A stretch of 64,000 nt of DNA from Spongilla lacustris. Taxonomy: Eukaryota > Porifera > Demospongiae > Spongillida > Spongillidae. The number at the start of each line of letters is the position of its first letter. The stretch's first letter is position 1. The notes under the pieces were generated by a model that saw only the letters and a list, made by a program, of their open reading frames with translations, did not search any database and was not told the DNA's origin. The stretch lies in contig OX442427.1 in NCBI GenBank assembly GCA_949361645.1, positions 334,501-398,500 of the forward strand. Direction: 5' to 3'. The translations under genes were made by a program, and so were the position numbers. Shown here in pieces: positions 12,719-27,567 of the stretch.

Positions 12719-13086
12719 AACCTAACCCTAAACCTATGACGGAGGATGTTAATAAGAGTCACGTGAACTGTTCGTTTGATGGTCGATGATGAGGTTAAAA
12801 TGAAACCTAGGAAGAGGAAACTTTGTCCCAGAGCCAGGGCATTAATAGGGTCCTACTTATAACCTAACCTAAGCCCAGCGGCTTCGCTTGAAACGTACGC
12901 GGTAACCAATGAGTTGCCAAGGCAGTGAAGAAAAAAAAGTAAAAGAAAAAAAACCATGAGATTTTAACCTAAATTTAGTACCCTGTACATCACAACCAGC
13001 CGCATTACATACGACCCACAGTAACAATCGAAATATTTAGCATCATAATAGTAGTATACATTACCATACATACACTGCGTAGTTAT

Positions 13087-13330
13087 TCATTGCATGGCCT
13101 GGAAAGCTCTGGCCAGGATCACTCCGATGTCTCCATACAGGTCCACCACCGAAGAACCAGTGGCCAGGCGAGATGCTAGACATAAAAGTGTGTCCTGAGC
13201 CTCTCTACCACAGTTGCCATAGGTCTGCACGGCAATAGGGACACATACCCAACCCAACTTCTGATCATTTGCAGTGTGCTTGTGGGATTCTTCAGCCACC
13301 ACCTCCTGACAAGCCTCACCTAGAATGGCT
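13087..13330 (-). mobile_element. LINE-type retrotransposon 3' fragment
   Basis: Minus-strand reading ends in a segment (IAVQTYGNCGREAQDTLLCL, then LASRLATGSS) that matches the C-terminal tail following reverse transcriptase in many invertebrate LINE ORFs. About 70 codons remain. The reverse transcriptase itself is absent. Confidence 0.55.
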
Positions 13331-13734
13331 GGATTTAGTGGAGAGGTGATGCTGCTGGCCTTCCTCCCCTCCCCCCTGTCACAAGCACAATAGTGGGACG
13401 GGAACAGCCATGATCAGTAGTGGGTGTGGCCATGATCAGTAGTGGGTGTGGGTATGATCAGTATTCATCTCAATCCTGACAGGCAAATGAGCATGGCATA
13501 TTTCAGCAAACACATCCCTCACATCCCTCAGTTAGTTATGGTGAGTGACTATGTCCCTTCTCCACCCTTACAAGACACAGCATGATGGCCAAGGGGGTCA
13601 AGACACAGCATGGTGGCCAAGGGGGTCAATGAGGTGTCCATACCAAGCCCCCACTTAATCGCAACCTGGAACTCACTTACAGCTAGCAATATTGTATTTC
13701 CTTGTTTACTCAATTGGTGTCTACAAATCAGTCC

Positions 13735-13808
13735 TACATTATCTTGTTATACTACTGCTATACTACTGTTATACTACTGCTATACTACTGTTATACTACT
13801 ACTATACA
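13735..13808. repeat. 11-bp array (TATACTACTGT)
   Basis: Six to seven copies of an 11-bp unit, alternating TGC, TGT and TAC. Confidence 0.9.
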
Positions 13809-13924
13809 CAGTGGTGCACATCAAGTAAGACCACTGTCGTGAGCTTCTTAGGAATGCTGGATTTACATGGACTGAGGTGCTCAATATGGCATTGTGGAGG
13901 TACATTACTGTCTATTCAGTGACA

Positions 13925-14300
13925 ACCAGTGATGCCAATTAGATTCTCTTTCATTGATGATCATATTCAACTGAATTTTCCTAACATACGACTTACATGT
14001 AGACTGATACAAGGGCATTGTAAAAGTGTTGGTATTGATTAAGAGGAAGTGTTTGATGCATAAATCCATTGAATTAAATGACTCGATGGCACCAACCGAT
14101 AGCAAGAGGGGCCCTGGTCCTAAGAGCCTGTGGCGTATTGATGGGCACCATAGCTTGATTCGCTGGATGTTTTTGTTGTACATAGGTGCACTGATTGTTA
14201 TTCTTGTCTTGTCACATACCTTCACTGTGCAGCCAATAACATATCACAAACTGTGTTTAACCCCCATTTTGGGAGGCAATGAGAAAATATAGTATCCTTT
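13925..14300 (+). pseudogene. Decayed integrase-like transposase
   Basis: Plus-strand reading contains SLWRIDGHHSLIRW, then after a frameshift CTDCYSCLVTYLHCAANN. Together they match the catalytic-core start of a DDE/integrase-like family found in many sponge and cnidarian genomes (consensus LWxIDGxHKLIRW ... IDGYSRL). Several in-frame stops precede it and no complete ORF is left. Confidence 0.6.
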
Positions 14301-14306
14301 CAGAGT

Positions 14307-14697
14307 TTGATCCAACAAAGGTGGAGAAAAGTATGTAATGTTACTCAAGGTATTAGATGTGCAAGTCATATTGCTGGTTCACCAATAAATTGCTCGAATG
14401 GAGGGGTGTTTACAGGGCATTTGTTCAACCTACCACCTGAGAACAGTATCAATTGTTTGTGTAACTCAACAGGACACGTACAAGGTGCTTTACATGTAGA
14501 TGTATTTGTCAGTCAAAGAGATACTGGAACCCAACAGAGTATATGGACCAATGGACTGTTCTAACCTGCAAGGCATGGAGTTGGATGTGTCGTACAAGGT
14601 TGTGGGATTGATGAATTTGATAACAATCCAGACGGACCAATACCTGGAGATGACCATGACGGGACAGTTCATAACATTAGCAATCATCAGCAACTGA
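14307..14697 (+). other. Unrecognised open segments next to the transposase remnant
   Basis: Two short plus-strand open frames (14307-14564 and 14500-14697) overlap. The first is cysteine- and asparagine-rich with several N-X-S/T sites. No family recognised. It may be the continuation of the decayed element or an unrelated host fragment. Confidence 0.25.
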
Positions 14698-14847
14698 ACT
14701 CATTTAAGCTGAACACTGTTTCAAGTAATCATGTTGAAGCACCAAAAACCTTTTAAATTAACTCCCAACTATTTTCTCCCTTGACAATGTTTCAGTTATG
14801 TATATGTATTGCTGTAGTGTGTTTTGTTCTTGTTTTTTGAATGCATT

Positions 14848-14975
14848 GTGATGAGAGGTGTGAAAGTGATGACAGGTGTGAAAGTTATGACAGTCGTGAA
14901 AGTGATGACGTGTGAAAATGATGACAGTTGTGAAAGTGATGACAGGTGTGAAAGTGATGACTGGTGTCTAGGATG
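14848..14975. repeat. 18-bp array (GTGAAAGTGATGACAGGT)
   Basis: About six imperfect copies of an 18-bp unit in intergenic sequence. Confidence 0.9.
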
Positions 14976-15513
14976 ATTTGATGCAAAAAATTAATACAAG
15001 ATCTGAAGTGGTAGCAACATTTTCTGCTTCAAAACAACTATTATCAAGGAAATGAGCTTTTGATAGCACCCTCCCATTTAGATAGCTATATATTCACAGC
15101 ATATAAATACATGCACACACACATGCACACTCCTTAGATATGACACACACAAACACTATAAATGCAAGAACACACATTACCACTATCCTTAGAGCTACGC
15201 TCAAAACAAATGAGCAACCTACACACACATCCTTCATCAAAGTGACATATAAGGTTTGCCCCTATCTACTTAGAACCCACCTAAGCATAATATTTCTTAC
15301 GAAAGATAGCCCTGTTCCTGTTGCACAAAAAGCGCAGTACTTTATACATACACACAGCTAGAGGTAGGTCTACAATGTATGTCTGATATGATAAATAATA
15401 TTACACGCAAAGATAAAGCATATAAGAGGTACCTAAACACCCCATGCATGAATGAACTGAAAGGAAAAAAAAAAAAGTACCACACACACAACATGCACAC
15501 AAATGACATAGCA

Positions 15514-17265
15514 TCACATGACAACAGCCACTCCTGCAGCTGCTCTGCACGTCTCCATGGAGCTGACCAAATCCCAACTGTTGTTCACAGGATCGTAGAG
15601 CTCAGTGGTTTTCAAGTACGAGGGACCATTAATCCCCCCAACGGCCATCATGTGAGCACCAATCGTACACAGACAGACCCCATCGCGGGCGGAGGTCATT
15701 TTAGCCGCAGGGTACCACTTGCCACTGCGAATATCAAGAAATTCAACTGAGTCCAGCCGCGACGTGCCGTCGTTGCCACCAGCAACAAAAATCTGCTGAC
15801 CCAAGACAGCCACCCCAATACCTGCACGGGGTTTCCCCAATGGCGGCAGTGTGCTCCACCGATTGAGGTGAGGATCGTAACATTCCACTACATTGAGAAA
15901 TGAGGTTCCATCATTCCCACCAAACGTGTACAGCTTATCATCGAAGACTGCGACTCCCGGGAAGCTCCTCCTAGAACTCATCTGTGCCACAGGGATCCAA
16001 AGATTCTTCTCGAGGTCGTACCTCTCAACCGTGTTGAGACAGGAGCGTCCATCATAGCCACCTGCAGCATACATAGCTCCTCCCATGACACCAACAGCCA
16101 CACCCGAGCGACAGGTACTGAGCGGAGCCACGTAAGTCCAGAACTGTGTGGCTGGATCAAAGCATTCCACAGTGCTGAGTCGCAGAGAGCCGTCCGACCC
16201 GCCCACCGCGTACACTTTGCCCTCCAGGACTCCAACACCCAACTGCTGCCTTCGAACCATGAGGTGGGTACCCTCGCTCCACCTGTTGTCGAGCAAGGAG
16301 AACGTCTCCACGGATTGGGTGATGCTTTCGGACGACTCCTTTCCTCCAACCGCATATACGACGCCAACGGTGGATTTGCGTGGGAAAAAGCACGGATTGG
16401 CGGACCGTATGTCCCTTTCGGCGGGCACCAGGTGGTAACGTTTCGCATCGTCCAGAAGGTCCCGACACTCGACACTCTGCTTCACGATAGGGTCTCGGTC
16501 AACTACGTTCATCAGACAGTCGACAGACAGCAGCGGCAAACGAACGTGTTTCAACAACTTCGGGAGTTGTTGCCCGCGCTCGGCTGGGTCCTGCTTGACC
16601 CAGCTCATCACAGCGGCGTAAACTGTCTCCTCCTTGGGCACATTTAGGTCGCTGCTTGAAATAAGAGAAGCGATCCCGTCCGCCGAGCTATGGAGGAACT
16701 CGTTGGTGTTGGTGACCTCGAGAAAATGTCTACGAGCAAACGAATCGACGACCTCCGACAACTGAGTGCAGCCGTTGACTTCAGCAAAATTCTTAACACC
16801 GAGACAGTTGCTCACGTCCAAGTGATTCTTCAAAAACTCACAGCAGACCTCCTGGGCCTGCTTCATCTGGAGAAGAGAGGCGGCCGCTAAGGTGTCTTGG
16901 ACGTTTTCTACCGTGACTGTTAAAACCCCTGTATAAGCAAAATCGATCAAACTACTCAGGACGTCCCCACTCATGTCCTTGATTTCAACCACGTCCTGAC
17001 CGCTCTCCAGTAGCTCATGAGTAAACATGGCCAGAAAATAGGCGCTGCAGGCTGACAGGATGGCTCTGTGGGAATTTATCTCCCTTCCTTCAGCCCGCAA
17101 AGTTACATCACATAGTTTTCTGTGACTGCGAAGCGCGTGTACCTTTTGCAGAACGCTCTTACTGTAGCGAAGTGTCGCTTCGTCGGTCTCAAGACGTGAA
17201 GACGGATCACAAGGACTATATGAGTTTTCTTGTTGGGTTAACATCACTGTCTCTTTCTCTGCCAT
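15514..17265 (-). CDS. Kelch-like protein (BTB-BACK-Kelch), KLHL1/4/5-like
   Basis: A single uninterrupted 583-codon ORF with an ATG start. Domains in order: BTB (about 40-150, KLCDVTL ... INSHRAILSACSAYFLAMF), BACK (about 155-260, with NVPKEETVYAAVMSWV), then six kelch blades (about 300-583) with repeated VYAVGG / VECFDP / GG-turn motifs. The linker RKSTVGVVYAVGG is characteristic of the KLHL1/4/5 clade. Family members are substrate adaptors that join a target protein (kelch propeller) to a Cullin-3 E3 ligase (BTB plus BACK); the target cannot be predicted. Absence of introns is notable beside intron-rich neighbours and could mean an old retrocopy, but the frame is intact, so it is probably functional. 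Confidence 0.95.
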   Translation of the reverse strand: MAEKETVMLTQQENSYSPCDPSSRLETDEATLRYSKSVLQKVHALRSHRKLCDVTLRAEGREINSHRAILSACSAYFLAMFTHELLESGQDVVEIKDMSGDVLSSLIDFAYTGVLTVTVENVQDTLAAASLLQMKQAQEVCCEFLKNHLDVSNCLGVKNFAEVNGCTQLSEVVDSFARRHFLEVTNTNEFLHSSADGIASLISSSDLNVPKEETVYAAVMSWVKQDPAERGQQLPKLLKHVRLPLLSVDCLMNVVDRDPIVKQSVECRDLLDDAKRYHLVPAERDIRSANPCFFPRKSTVGVVYAVGGKESSESITQSVETFSLLDNRWSEGTHLMVRRQQLGVGVLEGKVYAVGGSDGSLRLSTVECFDPATQFWTYVAPLSTCRSGVAVGVMGGAMYAAGGYDGRSCLNTVERYDLEKNLWIPVAQMSSRRSFPGVAVFDDKLYTFGGNDGTSFLNVVECYDPHLNRWSTLPPLGKPRAGIGVAVLGQQIFVAGGNDGTSRLDSVEFLDIRSGKWYPAAKMTSARDGVCLCTIGAHMMAVGGINGPSYLKTTELYDPVNNSWDLVSSMETCRAAAGVAVVM

Positions 17266-18479
17266 TCTCTTTCATTTCATCTTTTCAAAGAGTTGAGTCG
17301 ACAATTGTAAATAATGACAATATATTATACGTTTCAAATTACTTTGTTACGTTATTTTAGAACACAACCTCGAAGCCGGTAAATATAAAATTATGCCTGG
17401 GCAGAGATAATCTCTGACTGTAGGAAGCTGCAAAGGATAGCAAACAGTGATTTCTATGTACACAGCGAAACATTAAGAGGCCTAATGAGATCACGCGTAG
17501 ACTTTTGTTTCCCGTTTGAGGGGGCAATAATATGACTCTATTGTGAGTATTACCGTAACTGCCACATGTATTTCCTTTTCGGATTTAGTTATTAAATTAT
17601 CATTCGTGTTTATTGTGTCTCTTCGTGGCATGGGCATATTTGCATGACGTCACAGTAAAAATATGCCTTAGCGATGGTCGGGCCACGCCCAACTATGCAT
17701 GGGTACGAGGTACCGGATAGTGACCGTACAAGTTGCGAATATGCGTAAGGATTATTTTGTATAGGACATCCATGTAGGTTCCTTTAGTTTTCTCGGTCAC
17801 TTCCCCAATCATATGTGTAACAAAAATAACTTCATTTAATAGTCAACCACGTTGTTTACATGTAGATCTACATACAAAGTATGGAATCAATGTTAGACCT
17901 GCTGTCTTCGACCTCTCCGCATCCTTAGTCTCGTTCCCAAACCCTATTTATTGAGAACAGGGTCCGGTACAACGCAACCAAATTTCGGTTGCAAAGGAAT
18001 GTAACGAGCTACGTAAGGAATCTAATTATACACATTCTTCATCATTAATTAAAAGTAATGTTCTTCGGTTGCCGAGTTTGTGATGAGGTCCCGCGGTCTA
18101 CAACTGTCAAGGATTCTAAATCCGGCGATTTAGGGCCTGATAGGCACATAGTGTGTTGAAAGGGGGTTTTGTCTAAGGTTAGCAGGTCAAGCCTGCCTCT
18201 CCGTCTGCAACTCTCCCCTCTAAACAACCTATCCAGTCTGGAGGACAAAAGCATTTAATATTGAGGACAAAAGCATTTCGAGGTCAGAAGTATGCGCCTG
18301 AGTCCAAAAAGATCCACTTGATACTCTCCTTGCATAACTTCTTCCGTTCAAAGTTTTCGCCACCGTGATCACTTCCTAGGCCTACGTACACCGTATACAC
18401 GTATCTCCTTCTGATTGAATAGTCTAACCTGATCCTTCATCAGAGCTATTAAGGTGATATAACGATCACAATCGAGCCC
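17266..18479. other. Intergenic, no gene seen
   Basis: AT-rich sequence upstream of the Kelch gene. I see no convincing ORF or repeat. A weak minus-strand open frame at 18045-18254 has no recognisable family. Confidence 0.5.
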
Positions 18480-18612
18480 TTAGTTCTTCCTGATGGTGTC
18501 AAACAGCAGGGGAATTAAGTATGGCGTAGCAGATTGATTTTCCGACACCAGTTGGAAGGGACACAAATACATCTCTTCTCTTAGCAATGCTCGTGACTGC
18601 TGCCTCTTATTC
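18480..18612 (-). pseudogene. RecQ-like helicase fragment
   Basis: Minus-strand reading gives RRDVFVSLPTGVGKSICYAI, the motif 0/I region (Walker A GVGKS) of RecQ-type helicases, then shifts frame into a segment ending LLFDTIR, the usual next block. Only about 40 codons and one frameshift remain. Multi-copy RecQ-like genes of this form are common in sponge genomes, so this is probably mobile or decayed sequence. Confidence 0.6.
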
Positions 18613-18850
18613 TAAATTCGTATAGGATTCTTGCAACAGCTCTCCAACGCTTCGACTTCGACAACACTAAGCGTACACGTATATGTGCACTCGGCGCACT
18701 TAGACACGCCCAATATTAAAGGTTCCACGCATACCTGTAATCTGATTGGTACCCAGCGCATGCAACCGAAGCGACCTTGTTTCTCAATATATATAGGGTC
18801 TGGGAACGAGACAACCGCATCTTCAGTTCGGGCAAATTCCACGGGTCCTT

Positions 18851-18932
18851 GGTGGAATCATAGATTACCGGTAGTGGAAATAATTTATTTCCACCATAGA
18901 TTATGTCTTTAGATATAATCTATGATTCCACC
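18851..18932. repeat. Nested palindrome / foldback
   Basis: Perfect 17-bp arms GGTGGAATCATAGATTA (18851-18867) and its reverse complement (18916-18932) flank a 48-bp loop that itself holds an inverted repeat, GTGGAAATA (18873-18881) / TATTTCCAC (18885-18893). Confidence 0.85.
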
Positions 18933-19330
18933 AGGGGCATATTATTTGTTATCCGGATTGTGTTGTTATTTCGAGCGTTAGAAGCTAAATTAATATTACC
19001 GGCGCTATCAATAACAGCCACAAGCAAAGCTGTTAATCACTTTGCATTACAAGCTAATAACCCTCGTCATTATTATTATTATTATTACAGTAGGATAAAC
19101 AAGATTATGATTACATACTTACTATTACAGAAGGCTTATAAACGTACACATGCACGATCTACATAAAACCTAGCAATTACAACCCTCGCGTGCGCTCCCG
19201 GACAATGTTCCAATTAAGGTCCAGCCTCATCAGACTTCCGCGTTTTGCGAAAAAGATCCACATGGTAGCATCCAATTAATGTCCCTCTTACGTGGCCTGT
19301 AATAATTGCAAGTAAATCAAACCCTTAATT

Positions 19331-19614
19331 CTCTATCGAGAAAGTGATTGGTGCATGGTATGTAGCCATAATGTAGGATTGGTGGTGCAAAAGCAAGGAA
19401 ACAAGGTACAGTATGTTAAAGTGAGGTTTGGTAGGATCCTGCAACTCACCGCATGTCCTGAATTTGCAAATGAAGAAGCCTATTTGCAAATGTAGGACTG
19501 TTATAGTTGTAGGATCTATACCAAACCTCACTTTAACATACTGTACCTTGTTTCCTAGCTTGCCACCAATCCTCAGTATACATGTACATACCACCAGTCA
19601 CTTTCTCGATAGAG
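19331..19614. mobile_element. Foldback MITE
   Basis: Arms of about 115 bp (19331-19446 and 19500-19614) are inverted copies with few mismatches, beginning CTCTATCGAGAAAGTGA and ending in its reverse complement. The short centre also pairs (TTTGCAAAT occurs twice). There is no coding capacity. A transcript through it would form a long hairpin. Confidence 0.8.
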
Positions 19615-20674
19615 AAGTTTTTTTTTTTTTTACTTGTTCCCGAGCTTGTTCCCCTAATTTTATTCTCTGCCAGAAGTGTTCAATATATAAGGTTCAGTGC
19701 AGCACGCTGCGCTTAGATTCGTCTTGTTAGTATTCTTCGTACATTCTACCTTTGTTCTTCAGTTCTCCTTGCTAACGAGCCGTTTCCTTTGGCTTGGTCA
19801 CCTTTGCTGAATTAGAATCGCCTGTTCAGTTGTATCTTTCAAACGTGTCCGCTGCAGTTGCGTACGTTAATTGTGCATAGCCCGGCAACAGTACTAGTAA
19901 ATTAAGATGCATGCGGATTGCATACTGCTAAGGCAACCAAGAATTTCCACCGTCTTTTTGTACCTGCTTGAGTTATTTCACGGCATTTAATCACCAGCTA
20001 ACGATTGTACGTGTTATCTGTATGAAAAGAATCATTTTGAAATAAAATGCTACAATTTGAATTTTCGTCTTCGTACGCCGTTCCTATCGCGAGTTACACG
20101 TGAGGAGGAGGAGGAGGAGGACAAAATTTAAATGGCGGAATTTTGGTGCTGACTTGTCGCTCCACGTAAACCGTTAACGGCACTGTTTAGCGAAACTAAC
20201 GTAATACATGCATATTTGTCATTTTTTTTGGATGGATTATATGCGAATTGGCGAGTAAAAGCAACGCTTCGTTACCGTTTTAAAACGCTCGATTGAAAGC
20301 CACGCCCACGGAGCCAATCCAAGTATTAAAATGTGGTGTGAATAATTACGCTTCGAGGTAACAGGAAGTAAATAATGACGTTAAATAAATTTCACACAAT
20401 ACGGTACATTAATTAAAATCTTGGTTCCAAAAATAGAGACGAGAACTATCTGAAGGATTTCTTACAACGTTAACCTTCTTTCAAACGAGTGAGTTGTAAT
20501 TTGGCGATTAATGTTTCTACAGTGGGAACACAAAAGAGTAACACGTTGCTCCATTTTCAGCGCAACTTAGCTCTCTTAGCACTAACACGCCTTTTGGCCA
20601 CCTCACCGAACGTTAGTATCCGTTCTACCTTTTTAGATTGAAAGACTCGTGCCAGTTAGGCTAGGCGAGAGAAA
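19615..20674. promoter_or_regulatory. Intergenic/5' region of the G-alpha gene
   Basis: About 1 kb upstream of the G-alpha ATG, with no coding sequence recognised. It should contain the promoter and leader. A short GGA run lies at about 20103-20121. The transcription start cannot be placed from sequence alone. Confidence 0.4.
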
Positions 20675-23393
20675 ATGGGGAACTGTGTGGGTATAACGCC
20701 GGAGGAAAGGGAGGCGAGACATCGAAACGCCGCCATCGAAAAACAACTGCGGACTGATGCGAGGGACTTCGAAAACACAATCAAGATCCTACTGCTGGGT
20801 AAGCCGGCTAACGGGAGGTCGGCCCTCCCACGGCACACCGAGTACAATGAGGGCTTTGGGGTCGCCCTATAATTTATTAGCCTTCCTATGTAGCGGACCA
20901 AAGACGTACTGTGCCCGGGGAATGTTGCACTGCCCAATGCGCTGCAGTCACCATTGTTTATTTTAATTTACTGACCCCGTATGTGCTCCGTAGTTAACAG
21001 CGTAAACTTGGCACGTAGGCAGTGCGCGCGCTTACATGCAGCAGCTACGTCCACACACTACGCACTGGCTGTGCGTGCATACATGTACACACACGTATTT
21101 GGTGACCTGAAGCCGAAGTGGCATTGTGGCGTTTGTTTCCACACACATAACAGCATACACACGCACACACACACACCATCACATGCAAACTGCTCTTGTG
21201 CACAATACAGGGAAGTGATGCTGACGTGGTGACATTAGGTCAGGTGTGGGGGTGGGAGTGCAACTGAACCAGTTACATATATGGTTTCTTCTCACATGCT
21301 CTCATCTATGTACCCCACCTACCCACCTCTATGTACCCCACCTACCCACCTCTCTCCCACCAGGTGCTGGTGAGTCAGGAAAGAGCACAGTTGTGAAGCA
21401 GATGAAGATTATTCACGGAGACGGCTATTCAAAGGAAGAGTTGGAAAGTTTCAGAGTAAGTGTTTCAGTATCATGAGAGCTCTGGACACGTGCCATGAAA
21501 TGTGATCTTGCTAGCCTGTGATATATGGAAACCTTACTGCATCCATGCGTGTTGTGGTTAGCAACATGGAAAACCTTGGGATTCCCTTCAGTAATCCTGC
21601 CAACATGGTAAGGAGTTGCAGAGGTCTAGAGGTTTAGAACACATGATTCGCTAGTTAGTGGGAGGGGTCACTGCAGTTCCCTCCTCCCCCTCCCTCCCTT
21701 TGTGTGTTAATGACACATCTACATGTTACCATAGGAATATGCAAACACAATCATGTCGCTCAGTACGTCAATTCCAAACTACAATTCCTTGCCGTCTGAA
21801 GTGGCTGAAGCATTCAGACGGTTATGGAGCGACCAGGGTGTGAAAACTTGCTTCAGCCGTGCATACGAGTACCAACTCAATGATTCAGCCCCATAGTAAG
21901 GCCTCTGGGTTGGAAGGGAGTTCTTTGCAAGTTGTGCCAACCATTTTGACCTGCCACCTCCAGTTATTTTGAAAACATGGGAAGACTTCTTCAGCCAGAC
22001 TATGTCCCCGATGAGCAGGATGTGTTGAGGTCCCGTGTCCAAACTACTGGTATTATCGAGACATCATTTAGAGTCGAGAAGCTTGTTTACAGGTAGGCAT
22101 GAGCGATTCTTGCGTACTTTTGTAGCCTGCTACAGTGATGTTGGCATGTTGTGGGCGTGGTTGTGTAGCATGTTGTGGGCGTGGTTGTGCGGCATATTGT
22201 GGGTGCATGGTTGTGTGGCACGCATGGGTGTGTAACTGTTAGCATCACTTCCTCTTTCCTCTCCTCTATTCTATGCCGCCGGTACATTGTTGTTGTCTTC
22301 CCTTTCTGTCTACTCCTCCCCACCCCACTTTGTTTCCTTCTCCTCCCCTCCCATATAATAGGGTGGTGGATGTTGGAGGGCAGAGGTCAGAAAGAAGGAA
22401 GTGGATTCAATGTTTTGATGATGTCAAGGCTGTGCTCTTCGTGGTGGCCCTCAATGGTTATGATATGACCCTCTTTGAAGACGGGAAGACTGTGAGTAAC
22501 ATGTACATGGGCATGCTTTAGTGTGTTCATTCACTTTGATGGTCTGAGAGTATCTATCCTACACAAAGTCCTTTGACAACACCCTCATTCCTTATTTTGA
22601 CAGAACCGGTTGGAGGAATCATTAAACCTTTTCCAAGCTATTTGTAACAACAAGTTCTTTGTCAAAACATCCATGGTGAGTAGAATGTGTTTAGTTTAGG
22701 GCCTTGCAATAATTCATCTTAATAGACCTTACAATAATTCATCTTAATGGGCCACTCATTATGTTCAAAAATCACAAAGCCTAGGACTAGGAGTAGCCTC
22801 TTTGTTCTTCAGGTTTTTCCCCCTTCACCAGCCTCCCTTGTTCTCCAGGCTTTGCAGCCTTCCTTGTTCTCAGGCTTTCCCCCTTCACCAGAATAGTTGC
22901 TGCTATGTTGATCGTCAGCATAGAATCATTGTGCTGCCTGCTTACTCACAGTCTATGAATCACATATGCAATTGTCCACTAGAATAATGCTACTATGTAT
23001 AGTTCATGTGTCTGTCCCTTGTCTTCAGATACTGTTCCTGAACAAAGTAGACCTCTTTGAAAATAAGGTCCTAACCTCCGATCGTCAACTTCGAAACTAT
23101 TTTTCGTCTTACCAAGGTAATGAATCAGAATGTTTTCAATTGTCCATTGTTCACCCTTGGTGAATTGATCCCCTTTCCCCCTGCCACTCCCTTACCCCCA
23201 AGGTCCGGATCGCAACCCTGAAGAGGCAAAAAAGTTCATTCAGAGTCAGTTCTTGGAGCGCAACATGAGCAAAAATAAGATAATCTACCCTCACTTCACC
23301 ACGGCAACGAACACCTCAAACATCAGGGTTGTGTTCCAAGCAGTGCTTGATGCCATCATCCGTGAGAACTTAGAGGCAGCAAACCTTCTCTGA
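20675..23393 (+). CDS. Heterotrimeric G-protein alpha subunit
   Basis: Nine exons: 20675-20798, 21364-21455, 21515-21607, 21735-21895, 21964-22092, 22362-22491, 22604-22675, 23029-23116, 23203-23393. All introns are GT-AG with consistent phases; product 359 residues, normal for the family. The P-loop GAGESGKS is at 42-49. Switch I carries the conserved arginine (LRSRVQTTG), switch II is [12 protein letters not shown], the guanine motif is FLNKVD, and the C-terminal loop TTAT replaces TCAT. G2 and C4 (MGNCVG) offer lipidation sites. The C-terminus ENLEAANLL lacks the cysteine that pertussis toxin modifies in Gi. Switch II and [26 protein letters not shown] spacing mix Gi-, G12- and Gv-like features. 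It may belong to the Gv class or to a sponge-specific class; I cannot decide. It should bind GTP and couple receptors at the plasma membrane. Confidence 0.95.
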
Positions 23394-23916
23394 ACCCTTC
23401 ACTACGTGCACGCCTCTACACCTTTTATTGTCTTCTTTTTTTTTTTTTTGGGGTGGGGAGTTAGAACTTGTACTGTGGTGGTAGCCATCTTTGTCATGTC
23501 CTTATCATTATGTGTGTGTTGAAGGGGTTTGCTCACACAGTGTATTTTGTGTCCTATAACACTGCTATCTGGGTCCTCTTGTCTCATAGTCACCGAGCTG
23601 TTGTGCTAGATGCAAGGGTGCATGCTAGATGCTAGGCAAGCTGGCAGGTTGAAAACAGGTACCTACACATGGGTGTGGTTTACTAACTCTGGCTGTTTGC
23701 AGTACATGCAACATACATAGCTAACATTCTATTGAGAGGCTGGATACACACCTGTTGGTAATAACGGTCCTGACACAGGTGTGAAGTGCACATAGAATGG
23801 TATCACCATACATTCTCAAGCAAGAGAAGTAGAATATGGGTATAGTCACGTGTAGGGATGTGGTCACATGTACACAACACAATTAGAACTGTCCAAGGTT
23901 CTGTGGCCCCCATGCA
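23394..23916. other. Intergenic between convergent G-alpha and ECD genes
   Basis: The two genes converge here, so both 3' UTRs must fit in about 520 bp. No canonical AATAAA is visible on either strand near the stops. A poly-T/G run sits at 23438-23454. Confidence 0.5.

Positions 23917-27567
<3,651 letters not shown>

Noticed and set aside
16148..16647. ORFs overlapping the Kelch-like gene on both strands
   Set aside because: Alternative frames of a strongly conserved kelch coding region.
15514..17265. Kelch-like gene as a processed pseudogene
   Set aside because: It lacks introns, but the frame and all domain signatures are intact over 583 codons and no poly-A tract or target duplication is seen.
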